From contig CM028886.1 of NCBI GenBank assembly GCA_016801885.1, forward strand, positions 15,376,366-15,440,365: a stretch of 64,000 nucleotides of DNA. Direction: 5' to 3'. The translations under genes and the position numbers were made by a program. This stretch comes from Toxotes chatareus (taxonomy: Eukaryota > Chordata > Actinopteri > Toxotidae). A model generated the notes under the pieces. The model searched no databases. It was given only the letters and a program-made list of their open reading frames with translations, and was not told the origin of the DNA. This document shows, one piece after another, positions 1-12,900 of the stretch (position 1 is its first letter; each line of letters starts with the position of its first letter).

Positions 1-810
1 CATTCATCTATTTTACTCTCAAAATAACCAGACTTACCGAAAATGTCCACATTTTTCTCAAAGTAGTTTATATCTATACATCTATATACATATATCTTTG
101 CAAAATCAGCCCCAGTTCCACTAAGAGAGAGACTTTGGAGCAACATCAATAAGATGCAAAATAGCCTTAATGAATATACAGTAGTTTGATGCAGACTTGA
201 TCCAGAGTTCTCTCTGTGTGTGTGAGTGGGTGTCTGAGTCTCTCTCAGTTGGAGTCTTGAGTCTTCTGGTGGGTGGAGGAGCTGGATGGTGGAGGGTGTC
301 CTCTGATCAAGTGACAGAAACAACAGGGAAAAGGTCAAATTTATGGTTAGAAAATGTGAAAAGGTGCAGCGGTTTAATGGCAAGCATTTCTTTTTTCAAT
401 ACTGTTACAACACACACAAATTGTAACTTTATGTTACTGAAAGCCATTCGAAAGGATAATAATCAAAAGTGACCAGTGTTTCAGATTTTAACTTCAGTGT
501 TGTGCTTCATTGTTTTTATCTGGTTGAATGTGGAAGATCTGTGAATCACCTTCAGATAGAACCGCAGACTGTAGTCCTACTGATCATTGCACAGCATTCA
601 TGTACCATTTGATAGATTTAGTAATTAAATGTAATCCCCTGAGTGATGTATGCACAGTAATCTGTAATGAACAGACTTTGTTGTCTGATTGCCCGTTGAA
701 CTTCAGCGAGTCTGACATGAACAGAATTTTCTCCACAGGAATTAAAAAATCTATGCTAAATTCATCTTTCTGTCATTTGTCCATTTGTCTCTCTCTCTCT
801 CTCTTTCCAG
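1..810 (+). other. col14a1: End of an upstream col14a1 intron
   Basis: This is non-coding sequence leading to the acceptor at 809-810, with a CT-repeat polypyrimidine tract at 791-807. No exon with an FN3 signature was found here and nothing else was recognised. Its 5' donor is outside the window. Confidence 0.7.
791..807 (+). repeat. CT repeat forming a splice polypyrimidine tract
   Basis: (CT)n directly before tccag of the first exon in the window. Confidence 0.85.
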
Positions 811-927
811 TGTTCCTCGGCGTCTCTGGCTTGTCAACCTACCAGGTGCGTCCCAACAGCATGTGTGTCCAATGGCAGCCTCTTCTACATGCCACATTAT
901 ACAGAGTCTCCATACAGTCTACACTCA
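811..927 (+). CDS. col14a1: col14a1 exon: first half of last fibronectin III domain
   Basis: This 117-bp exon enters and leaves in phase 1. The acceptor is a CT-repeat tract ending ctttccag and the donor is gtaagt. The peptide begins VFLGVSGLSTYQVRPNSMCV and continues with the QW and YRVSIQ strands of an FN3 domain. The two-exon, phase 1-1 organisation is the usual FN3 layout. The preceding exon is not in the window. The Cys beside the core Trp is unusual for FN3 and may pair with a Cys in the next exon (inference). Confidence 0.88.
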
Positions 928-3900
928 GTAAGTGGATTTGCTGTTTACGAGAGTGTACGGCGGTGTCTGTGTAAAAAAGGTGGTGGGGGGAAAAAAGTGT
1001 TCATTTCTTGATTTAGTGCTTTCATTAGTTTTGCTCTTTGTGTGAGAATGTGATACCCGACAGGCAGCTCACTCCAAGCGTTACCTGGACTGACTTATCT
1101 GGTCTGAATTCAAATTAAGTGTAACTTTATCAACTTGCTAAAATGTGGTCTGGGTCTCACCTTTTAACTGCAGTTAAAACAAAAACAAAACAAAACAAAA
1201 CAAATATCTCCAAAGAAAAGTTTCTTTCAGGCAAAGTGTCAGGCAAAGCAGTGGTCCTAGAGACATGCAGCTGACAGTTAGTTGTTCTCATCAACATCTC
1301 TGTGTGCACCTTCAGCCATACCAACATGTTTCACGGTTCCATGTTGTGAGAAACAAGGCTTTTGCCAGATAGGTGACTGGAATACAGTTCAGTCAGTAAA
1401 TCAGACATTTTACTAGAGTTGTGATATTTGGTGAGGTGGCTGGATTCAACTCCAAACTCTAAATGTGTTTCCTTATAGACTTAAAGTCTGTCCTCATGAA
1501 AGTGTCACCTCCGTTTTATTATTAACACAAAGACGAGTCGACTCAAGGACTTTGTGTTTTGTGTGTGTGTGATGGTTACATGTGTGTTGCTTGCATATAC
1601 CTTTCATAGTCATCTGGATGATATGAGCCTCTGAGGAAATAAATGTTATATATTTCTGTCGCTCTCACATGGCAGTGGGTTACATTGTAAAAGGATTTTC
1701 ATAAATCTCTTAGTTTGCACAAAGGAAGGGAGATACGATACGAGCACAATCTCTCCCCAGTAAATGACATGGGAGGAAACCGCTTTGAGAATAGCTCATG
1801 TCATCGCATCAGAAATAAAATCAGTAAAGACACAGAGTATGACCTTTAGAAGCTGTTTATTGTGCAGACTACTCAGTTATTAAATGTTAAAAAGGGAGAG
1901 TGAGAAAAATATCAACCAACTCTATTTTAATAACAATTATCAAAAGAAAAATCAACCTAAACCTCACCTTTGTTGTATTTTGTCCTTTATTTTCCCTTTA
2001 CTTTTCTTTGAATCAGGTGTATAAAATATAAAAACCTTAATAAAACCTTTGTACACTTTTTCTGTCAACAAGAAAATATTTTGGAGCCAGTCCACTCATA
2101 GTGAGCAACTTCAAGTTCAAGTTTTATTTTTACTTTTCCTCAGAGGGCTGTTGGTTGTGCAGCACGAGTTCACATAAAATCTGCAGTAAATAAAAAAAAA
2201 AAAAGCATTGTTGAAATAGTAACAGCATTCTTGATATATTCTAGCTGTTCTTTGCATTAAACAGGGAGCTATAGAAAATGCCACAAAGATTATTGGTTAT
2301 TTCTAACAGTTTTATTGAATATAAGCACGATCCAGTTGAACCTCAGATTTCTGCTTAGTCTTTTGATTATTTATCTGTCCATGCGTTTATTTTTTAAAAT
2401 GTCAACAAGTTTCAAAAGCTTACATAGGAGGCAGAGCCAGATGCTGCAGCAATGGATTTTTTTTCACTTACCCAAAAACCCCTGGGAGGATGATGAGAAA
2501 AGAAACATGGGTACATGACAGTACAGGCTGGCAGTCTTCTGCTCTGCAGATTCTAAAACTTTAACCACTTTTCATCACCACGTTTCAAAGACGTGGACTT
2601 CCACTCTGGTTGCTCAGTGGTAAAAGATGTGTCCTTCATCATTTATTTCAGTGACACCACTGTGTTGGTGCAGTCGGGGATCATGTCACAGAGAAAAAAA
2701 AGTTAATGTTGCATAAAAAGAGTCGGTGTCATACAGTTCACTCACGAGAGTGTGCGCAAAAATTGCACAGAATATGTGTATAATAAGCTGGTGGCCTCAG
2801 CAACATCAAGGAAAGGAATCTGGACTCAAAACTGGTTCAAAGTGGTATAAAATAACCAACTGAAGGCCATTTCTTAGTTGAGGAGCTGTCTGTTGGACCC
2901 ATTCTGTTTTACTCCTGAACGACTGCTCATTTTTTTAAAAGATCTACTCTCACTTAAGAAAAAGTTTCAGTCTTTTTCTCCTTTATCACACAAGAATAGT
3001 AAAATTTATGCAAAAAGTTAGAAATATTACCAAATAAATCTGAAAAATAAGTGGAGGATCCCCTGCCTGTGTACTTGTTTTGAATATAATACTGTACTTT
3101 TGGAATTGACTCATATTTGTCCCCCTGTTCCATTTAGAGACAGCAGTCATTACCCATTTTAGGACAGTAGCACACCTAAACTGAATGCAGCTGTTATTAA
3201 CAACATTAGCTACACCTGCGAGAAAGGCCTATAGCTCTTTTAAAACTGATTTTCCCAACAGGGTTCCAGTAGGTGGTTTTCGATTTAGTGTCGATTAAAA
3301 TAAATGGGAACCTGGAGAGGTTGTAGACATAAATAAAAGCTGCTTCCACTTGAAGGAAACATGAACAGTAAGTGATGTGTGTTCACCTTTTTCAGCTTTT
3401 TACTGACAGAAAAAGGACAGCCAAAAGAAGGAGGAAGATTTCTCCCTTCTATCTTCCTTCCATCCCCGTATTTTCTATTTATCTCAGTCTGTCCCTCCTG
3501 CCTGAGCAGTAGTTGGATGTTGTAGCTGGAGTTTGGAGATTTAGTTTAATCCACACAGAGTTAACCAGCTGCTTAAACACCTTCTCAGATGGAGAAGTGC
3601 AGCCTCTCAGTGACAGCTGTTTCCTTAAACTTTATTATCTATGGCTGTTCCCAGTGTAGAGGAGGAGCTAATTTGTCACTCTCCAAGATGAGAGACATGT
3701 TAGGAAATAGAATTAGACTAATGAAACTGACAAATGACAGCTATTAGTGTGTGTAAGTCTATTTCCACTTCCAGTTTCCTGTTTGTCCTTTTTTCGCTGC
3801 CAAAATAAATTCTCATTCTTTTTTTTCTCTGTGATGCTGTCCCTCCACAGCACAGACCAAACTGAAAGTTTTTACAGTCTGCAATTCAAAGGAAAATGAC

Positions 3901-6900
3901 GAGTAGAGTAAATAAATATATAATAATATATATATTTGATATATGATAATAGGATAATATGATTGATTTATTTTTCAGTGTATATAATGAAAGTCTGTTT
4001 AACTTCTTGGTGCAGGAAATGAGTAAAGCTGCACAAGCTGCAGTTTGTGTCCTCGTGTTTTCGGTTAAGTGTTTGTTTACATGTTACATTTCTCTGTGGT
4101 AAATTAAGAGTTTGGATGAGTTTGATGCATTAGAATATATGTTATGAAATTATGGGATTAAATAAAGTCAACAAAACATGAAGCTTTGCAAAGGTAACCG
4201 CGTCATGTCTTAAGGTCCAACATTTACTCTAAACCCTACCCTCTCTTACCCTAAAATAAAGTCTTAATATTAATAATGATGTTATTAATAATATTAAGTT
4301 ATTTTTTATATGTCACTGATACGCAAAAATGCATTCATCTAGGGTTGGAGGAAAGATTTTCAGAACTACTTTGAATCTCCAGATGATCTGAGCATGTCTG
4401 TGTAGTGCACTGAATGACTGCTGCTCCTGTGCTTCAGCAGCAAACCTTCAATGTGCCCTTGAGCAAGGCACTTTGTACCATGACTACTCCAGTAATGCTT
4501 CTTAGTATTCAACTCTGAAACAAAGTGATTACACTAAGCAGCTCCCAGGCCTAAATGTGATGCAGAACATGGCTGAATATGAAGACGTGTGCTCTGTAAA
4601 TAGAGATAATTTGAAACAGGAGCTTTAGGGGGATTTGTGCTCAGTAGGATTTTATGACTCCTGATCTGAAGTTGAAGTCATTCTGTTTTTTTGTTTTGTT
4701 TTGTTTTGTTGTTTACTTGCAGATAGCCAGAGGCAGGAAGTGAGCCTGGGAGGCGGTTCTTCTCGACAGTGCTTTTATGACCTCACTCCTAGCAGCCAAT
4801 ACCAGATCAGCATCCACACACAGATGCAGGAAATGGAGGGACCTTCGGTCTCCATCACTGACATGACGCGTAAGTTGTTTTACATATATTATATCTACAT
4901 GCATGGTTGTGTTCTCATGTTCACCTTTGGATTCAGGACAGAAACCGTTAAGTACTACTTCTTGAGTTTTGAGTTTCCTCCCATTTATTTCAATTTTCAT
5001 CAACATTTTTAAGGAGGTCGACTCAAACTCTGCACTTTTATCCTCATTTACACCCATTTCTTGTACATTGTCACTCTCTCGCTCCTCTACACCTTCCTTC
5101 TCAGTTTTCTCCCTTTACCTCATTTTCCCCAATTAATCCTTCCAGTCCGTCTTTATGTCTCGTTCTCCATCTGTCCATCTGTCTCCTCTGTAGCCACCTT
5201 CTACCACACATCTGTCTCACCTATGTAATTTTCTCTGTGGTCAGTCTCTCTCGCTCTCTCACTCTCTCTCTCTCTCTCTCTCCCTCAGTGAATATAGATT
5301 CTGCTGTTGCAGTTCATTGGTCAGCTGATGAGCTGAGGTGATGCGCACAGCTCCAGGGACCAAAGGGCTCAGCTCACAACCAGGGTTACAGATAGATAGA
5401 TGTGTCCTCAGTTACACACATGCACAGATTCCCAGACTAATGTTGTTGATCCACAGATTTCGTGCAGACAACTACGGATTAAATTCAACAGGCGACTCTA
5501 CAGTTTGGTTTCAGCAAATGTCAAAGGTCCATAGGCACTGCTGGTGGAAGTATTAAGATAATCCACTTAGTAGTAAAACCACCATATAAACACACTCCAT
5601 TATAAGTACCTGTAATCCTGCATTTAAATATTATGTGGAAAGTGTGCTTAAGAAATAAAAGTAAAGGTGCAAAATGACTCCTTTTAGAGTACTAAATTAT
5701 TATGAACATCTTATATTATAGTGCCATTATTAACTACATTAACATGTAGACAGAGTTTTAATGTTGTAGCTGGTGGAGATTGAAATCGATTAACTACTTA
5801 ATGTACCACTGGGTAATTTATTTTACAACAATACATCATATTTTATAGGATGATCTCATCCTTCATATGTAAAATCTGCACAGTAACTACATTGCTACAG
5901 TCACACAAATGTAAAAAGTATGATATATCCCACGAAAATGTAGTGGAATGGATGTAAGTAGCATAAACTGGTAAAATTACAAATTAGAGTACTTGAAAAT
6001 GTACTTACTGAAAAATCTTCACTGATGCATTGATAGTATGTGTCTGTGACTTTTTAAAGGTACTCCTAAAAATACTTTCTGGGAGGGCACAGTGTGGAGA
6101 CAGACAGCAAAGACAGGAAACAGCAGATGTAGAGAATGGCATCAGCAACAACACGAACCACTCCTAAATCCCCAGTCCCCAGTGTTTATATACCACTAAA
6201 AAAAAAGATGTTCAACAGCAAAGTTCATGATTGAATCAAACACATTTTGTGCTAATGATCTTACCGTGGAAGCGGAAGAAATATTTGTTGAGATAATTTT
6301 ATCTTCTTTTATCAAGTATGTGCCCCTTCCTTTGGCAGTGGCCAGTGTTTCCAAGATTTACTCACTGTGCTCTGGTTTGACAGAGCCCACTGCTTTCTGG
6401 AAAGTAATTGGCCTGGCACTGAGACATATCTTAACCTGGGGCTGTTTTTGACTCAGAAAAACAGCTTCTGGTCAGGCTGGACTGATGAAAATAGCACTTT
6501 TGCTGTGCCTAACTTGTAGGAGCAAGGGAAGAGAAATATATAGAAAGATTGTGGAAAGTTGACGTTTGACTGCTGTAACTCAGTGATGGAGATACACAAA
6601 ACAAAACACAGCAGCTGGATGGCTCATGTACCTATAGGATGTAAACAGACTGGACTAGAAATCTTTTCTCTGTAAAGGTCCCCGACTCAGTTGTTGGAGG
6701 AAGGAAGAGGATTAGGAAACTTTCAGCCTAATAGGAACAGCCTACTGCTGTCTCTCATGTTGCCAGCTTATTGACTGCATGTGTGTGAGTCTGTGTGTGT
6801 GTGTGTGTGAGTGGTCGGCAGATAATCCTGATGATGGTGCCACTTGTCACTGCCATCATGATCGATGACCTTGTCTTGTTTCTGTGTGTGTGTGTGTGTT

Positions 6901-9900
6901 TGTGTTTGTGTGTCCAGTGCCAGCGCCAACTCAGCCTCCAACTGAACCACCCACCACAGAGCCCCCTCCCACCATCCCGCCTGCTAAGGAAGGTGAGCAA
7001 GACGCTAAACGCACACACACTTACAAATATATTATTCTTTTTAAGTGTTGTAGGTAAACTTCACAGTACTGACCCCATAGTTTATCAGTCTTGAAATGCA
7101 GTCAAAATCACGTAGGCAAACCTGTAAACCTTTACACTGTTTGTAATGTTGTTATGTACTTGTAGCTTGTAGCTACAGTTGTAGTTTCAAAATATTAATA
7201 GAAACCTGAAAGGAAATATGGGGATTTTGGGACATTAAATGAAACAGTGTAACTTTAAGGTAAGCAAAAAGGAAAAGTCAAAAAAACATTGTGTCTCACA
7301 GGAAGTCAACGAGACATTTACTGTACACCACAACGACTTTGTGTGAAACATACCCAGGCTACTGTGGACTGCAGCCTATGCCAAAATAAAGAAATATTAC
7401 TCTGATCCCAGTTTATTAGCTCATTACCTCAGGCTTAGCAGAGCTAACCTGATCGTTCCAATCCAGCTTCAGCTTCAGTACAGTCTCTTTTTAGCCCCAA
7501 AACACCAGAGTTCAACTTCCAGCTAGAAACAGGGCACACTGCCTCCTACATAAACCTGTGATTGACAGCTACATGACATGACCCATAAAACTACAGTATG
7601 CACTGTTTCAGCAATTGTCTTGGAAACAACACTATCTGCAAAAATAATGTTCTTCACAAATGTTCATTAAATTACTTATGCAACTACATAAGTAAATCCA
7701 AAACTTTATCATAACAGCTCAATGCCCAAAGATAACCCTTTACTGTATTTTGAACCTTGACTAACTACAAGTGAAGCTGCAATAGTAAATGACTAATGAG
7801 TTAAGACAGGCCAGATATTCTCAGAGTGATTTTTACAAATGGCTTGACAAGCTTAGAATGATTAAAAACAAAGGGGTACAAATTCACAGTCAGACCCTCC
7901 ACCTCCTATCCAGACGATCCTCCTCTGTTCCTGTCTGATGGGCTCAGGTTAAAGGCTGACCTGCAGGACAAACTCCTCAGACATGAACCGACACACCTGC
8001 TGAGCCCGTCTGTGAGCATTTCTATCTGAGTTTCTGACCTTTGTCAGACCGGCGTCTCCGTCCGTAATGACAGGCAACCTTTACTCAGGGCAGAGCTGCA
8101 AAGACAGAGGAAAGAGAAAGGAAGGTGTGAGTTTGGCTGTAAGTGGGAGAAAGAGAAGCAAAAAAAAAAGAGAGAAGAAGAATGAAACAAAGTGATTGGC
8201 AGGATGAGAAAAACAGACAGAGACAGGGCTGCAGACAGAAAGCAGAAGGCAGATGGCAGAAAGAGACAAATGGGGGAGAAAGACACAGTGGTAGCAACAG
8301 AGAGAAAGAAGTGATAAAAATACATTCCATCTCTACTAAAAGTAGAGATGGAGAGAAAATTATAGAAGGTGTGAGTGTTCAAGAAAAAATTTCCCCTATG
8401 AATTATGTTTATATACAACTAAACTGTAACAGCAAATAGGTTTTGTAGGAAACATTGGCTGGATTATGTTCAAGAGCATTGTTTTAAGTTAATGATTGTT
8501 AATAAGTGCTACATGTATTAACACTTGCAGGTGGTTGGGATGGATGGTACAACGTACATGATGTGGTTAGGGTTAGGCGACAAAAGCACTTTGGTAAAGG
8601 TTAGAGAAAGATTAGGGGCTTGTTTAAATTTAAACAAACACGTTTTCCTGTATCGAACCAGAACACTATCTTTCCCTAAACTGTGAGCAGCGATACATAA
8701 CCATAAAAACATTCCGTAATGCCATAGGGATATTGTGCTGCAAAATCAGATCAAACATGTTGGCTGTTAACATTTTACTGATGTTCAGTATCAACGTGTT
8801 TGCAACTTCCCAGATACACAAATGCAGCAACTGACAATTCACAACATATTCTTATCATGTTAATAGGAAACAACATCTTGTTGCAATTACATTTCCTAGT
8901 ACATGTATTCGCTGTTTATTTGTACATAAATGTAATTTTTAGGAGACAGGTCTTAACACAGGCTGAGAGAATAAAAAAGTCCCTTTCATCACTGTCATCA
9001 CAGCTTTTATCGGAATCAGCCACATAAAACCTTTTAATCAAAACATTTTTCCAGCTGACCTTTAACTTGACATTTATGACAAGCGCAAACGCGGCACTTA
9101 TTAAGTTCTATATAAATTTACAATTAAAGTATTTGTCTGAAACAAAAACAAAAACACAAGCAGAGTAAATGTTTGTATTATTCAATTATGCCTCCTCACC
9201 AGCGACAGCTGTGGCATTATGTTTTCGGGTTGTTCATCCGTCTGTTCCAATAACTCAGGCACGCCTCGAGGGAATTTCTTCAAATTCGGCACAAACATTC
9301 ACTTGGACTCAAGGAGGAACTGATTAGTATTAAGTGGTCAAAGGTCAAAGGTCAATGTGACCTCACAAAATATATTTTGGAAATAATTCAAGAATTCATA
9401 AGCTAATTATAACAAAATTCCACACAAATCTCTAACGGGATAGAAATGATGAAGTGATGACATTTTATATCCAAAAGGTCAAAGGTCAAATTTGCTGCAA
9501 TATCATAATATTCTGCAGATACATGTAATGCCTTTCATTTGATAAACTGTGACTTGACTGGTTGGCAAAGGCATACAACCCTTTCTTTTTTATTGTGTTT
9601 TCACCTCTCCTCTCCTCTCCTCTCTCCTACACTTTGTTGTATTTTTATTTAGAATTACAACCATTTGTCCTCATAAACAGTGTAGATACAGTTCAGATTT
9701 TTCCTGGGAATTTATGGAAGCTGACATGGCCATTAAGGGGGTTTGGAATTTACTTCAGGCCTGAAGTTTGAAAACGTGTTAAAACCACTAAACAACTTTA
9801 CAGCAGCAAAGATAAGGCTACTGGGAGTCATTTAGAAACATGAGAAGAATAAAAGCAGAAGGAAAAGTCACTGCTGGACCAGGAATATGAATGAGCAGCT

Positions 9901-12900
9901 TACAAAGGAAGAAAAAAAATACACAAACGCATCGGATATAGAACATTTTTGTGGTCAGAAAAATCTGAGATTGAAAGCACTATAAGTGTGCACTATACCT
10001 TTAATCTCTACAGTGTGCAGATTAATCCAAAGACCCAGTCTTTGCATATTTATCCTGTTCCAGAGGATGTATATTTGCAGTGCTTCATACTTGGTATATT
10101 TACACAGAGTCTGAATATATTAGATAGCCAGTTAACATTGAGCTTACACTTTGTCCTCCACTGACCTTCATTCTGTATTAAATGACTTTTTAAATGCAGA
10201 GACAAAACGATGTGCTCCCTAAATCTACATATCTCTCTTGGCTGTACATCCGTCGGTTTGTCTGTCTAGTGTGCAAGGAGGCCAAGGCTGACCTGGCGTT
10301 CCTGGTGGACGGCTCCTGGTCCATCGGAGATGACAACTTCATGAAGATCACACGTTTCCTCTACAGCACCATGGGATCGCTGGATCTGATTGGACCAGAT
10401 GGCACTCAGGTCAGTCACGTGACCACACCTGTGTCACTTATTCTCAGAGAGGAAAAACTCATGAATAAAACCACAATTATTAAGTTTTACTTGTTCTTAC
10501 CTCCCGTGTCCTGTATGCATCATTGCATGGGGACAGATTTTGGAACTGAAAATGTTAGGATGCAGATTTGGTCACCTTGCTCTGAATAATGTTACGCTGA
10601 GTCTCCCTGGGGTGCTGGTATTCACAGTTATGACTGTTAGTGGTTCTTGTGTCTAGTCTAAACGTCTGTGTCTAGTGAAAATTACTATGCAGATACAGTA
10701 CCATAAGTTAACCAGCAGAAATACAAATGCGCCTAAGGCTTTTAATTATTGTTCACTCGCTCTCTAATTTATTCCCTTTGTCATAGCATTTTCCTTCTGA
10801 AGCAGAAAAAGTATTCTCACAGGAGATGCAATGTAAAGCAGATGCTGAGGATCCAGCCAAAAGTAGCCACACTGGAAACCATAATAAGGGTGAAATGAAG
10901 AGATTACATATTTTAGTGTAATCTGTGGGTAAAGAGGCCATTCATAGACAAGAAAGCGTTGTGAAAATATATATTTTTTCATTTTCAAATATATTTTCGT
11001 CCCACAAAATGCCCCCCTCCCCCCAAAAAACAAAGATCACTAACACGCTTTCCAGCCTTGCTGCCAGGCAAATCACAATACAGTGCTGAACATTCAATAA
11101 ACTTTACAACCAACTCACCTCTTCATATGCTGTAACCCATTTCACCCCCAGCTGCTCAGAAAAAGAAAAAGCTGAAGAAAAAATAGCTTTAATTTCCTCT
11201 CACATGTCCCTGAAACTAGACTTTCATTCAGTAGATAATGGCTTAAAGGACACTGGGTGCTGTGTATCCAAGATGAAAGGATGGATGTTTCATTCTCATT
11301 GTTACATTTCAGTAAATAGGAATTATTTGTCTTAATTTGTCCAAATAATGAATATTGGACAGAATTTACTCCTCGTCCTTTTTTCTTTTTAACCCATGTG
11401 CTTTTAGCTCATTTATTGTTTGAGGAAGTCTCCTGCTGTTTGCATTAATTAAGGCTTTGGAGCAGACTTTTATCCAGTTTTCTTGGTCTGTCCCCTGAGA
11501 AATCAGCATGACCATCACCTTCTATCTATAGAAAAGTTTAGGAAAGTGAGAGGGAACTTTAAACCCCTGGTGAGTCAATCTTTACTCTCTGGATGGACTT
11601 TCTGCTGCTGAGCAGTATTCGGTTAACTCCACTCATTTGCTGCCACTGTGTTTTTGTGCCAGAAAACATTACTTCTCTGGCAGGAATGGTGCTGTTAATA
11701 AATTAAGTCTAGATGCAGTAAAAGCTGGAATAAACACCAGATTGTTCAAGCACTGACTAATACACTACCAGCTTGATTCTTACAGTAAAATCCACCTTGA
11801 GCAATACTTACAGAACTTAATACTAAATCACGTTACCACACTGACGTTTACCATCTCCTCGGCCTCTGAATGTTTCTCAAGTTTTAGGGTCATCAATCGG
11901 TAATGCCGGGCTCTAACTTGAGGCAGTAGCTTGCTACTGTCATTGTGAACTAATTTCTTTGTGCTTCCTGCCTGCATGCGCCCCCCTCCCCGACACACAC
12001 ACACACACTATGTCAGCAGAGCTCAGCTTGTTCATTTGTCACACTGTAGAGGTGCTTGCTAAACCCTTTTCTTTCATTTGTGTAATGTCGGCTGTTAAGC
12101 AGTTTGCTACCCTCACTGTGCCCCATAACCGTCTGGCAGTAAGCTACCAAGAGCAAAACACTGGCTGTAATGTGAGAGAGTTGGCTGTACAGTAAAGACA
12201 GAGCTGGCTGGTAAATGTAGGCCGCCCTGAGCCAACAACAGCACCATTAGCAGTCTGGAGGTAATGATAGTTGTTCGCCTCTCTTAAAGTAAGGCAGTTA
12301 GATTGATTGTAGCTCTGATTTGGGAGTTCGAACATACATATATTTTAGTTCATTTTCACCTGGAGACTTACATAAAATAAGACTGTAATATTCCCATTGA
12401 CATCATGAACTTCATCTGCTCAGTGTGAAATATATGAAGACCACCAGCACTGACTGGGGGAGAAATGGTCAAATCTATGACCCTTTACTGCTTTCACCTA
12501 TTAAACCGTAATGTTAAACTATGAAAATGTCACATTTTGGCTTTTCGTCTGTCATGTACAGTTCAACGTTCCCATCTGTACAGTATTCACCTTGTGGGGC
12601 TGTTTAAGCACATTCAATTTGTATGATTACACTTTTTTCCTTCAGCTAACAAATGTAGCATCCGTTTGATATTGTTGTTGCTGTTTAGAATGAATGCAGA
12701 AATTGCAGGTGATAATGAGGGAAAATATTCGATTTTTGGACCCAGAGCAAAGTAATTTGGCTTCATAACACACAGATAATGCCGCATGAGCGGCTTGGAG
12801 TAATTTGGCTTCTTGCTTTTTGTTTTGGAGGAAGATGAAATAAACCTGAGCACACAAATAGAGAAACACATCACAGTGGTATTGTGATTGACATGAATGT

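Larger units (their letters stand above)
4870..6917 (+). other. col14a1: Intron (2048 bp) between FN3 and linker
   Basis: This intron holds a pyrimidine-rich stretch with a CT repeat (about 5060-5288), a copy of a dispersed fish repeat (5548-6010), and two TG tracts (6781-6811 and 6883-6912). The second tract forms part of the acceptor. Confidence 0.8.
9185..9575 (+). repeat. Dispersed fish repeat carrying AGGTCA half-sites
   Basis: The sequence from gttttcgggttgttcatccg through gaatttcttcaaattcggcac, aaggtcaaaggtca and ccaaaaggtcaaaggtca matches a repeat I recognise as common in fish genomes. No coding capacity was found. The class is unknown to me, and the borders are approximate. Confidence 0.55.
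6993..10269 (+). other. col14a1: Intron (3277 bp) between linker and VWA
   Basis: This intron holds a purine-rich low-complexity block (8098-8310), a perfect 25-bp hairpin (8327-8351) and a repeat rich in AGGTCA half-sites (about 9185-9575). The rest shows no recognised element. Confidence 0.8.

Noticed and set aside
5289..5340. A strong acceptor-like CT tract followed by an open stretch and gtgatg
   Set aside because: The candidate exon would be phase 1 to phase 2 and break the join to the linker exon; the peptide has no FN3 or linker character. Treated as a pseudo-exon.
8044..8439. Open frames on both strands around a purine-rich block
   Set aside because: Low-complexity Ser/Leu/Phe-rich or Lys/Glu/Arg-rich translation; compositional artefact.
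10753..11033. Antisense short open frame with a hydrophobic stretch and CISCENTF, resembling the start of a Ly6-type protein
   Set aside because: Only 62 residues, a single possible motif, no continuation with the required cysteines and no splice-supported partner exon found.
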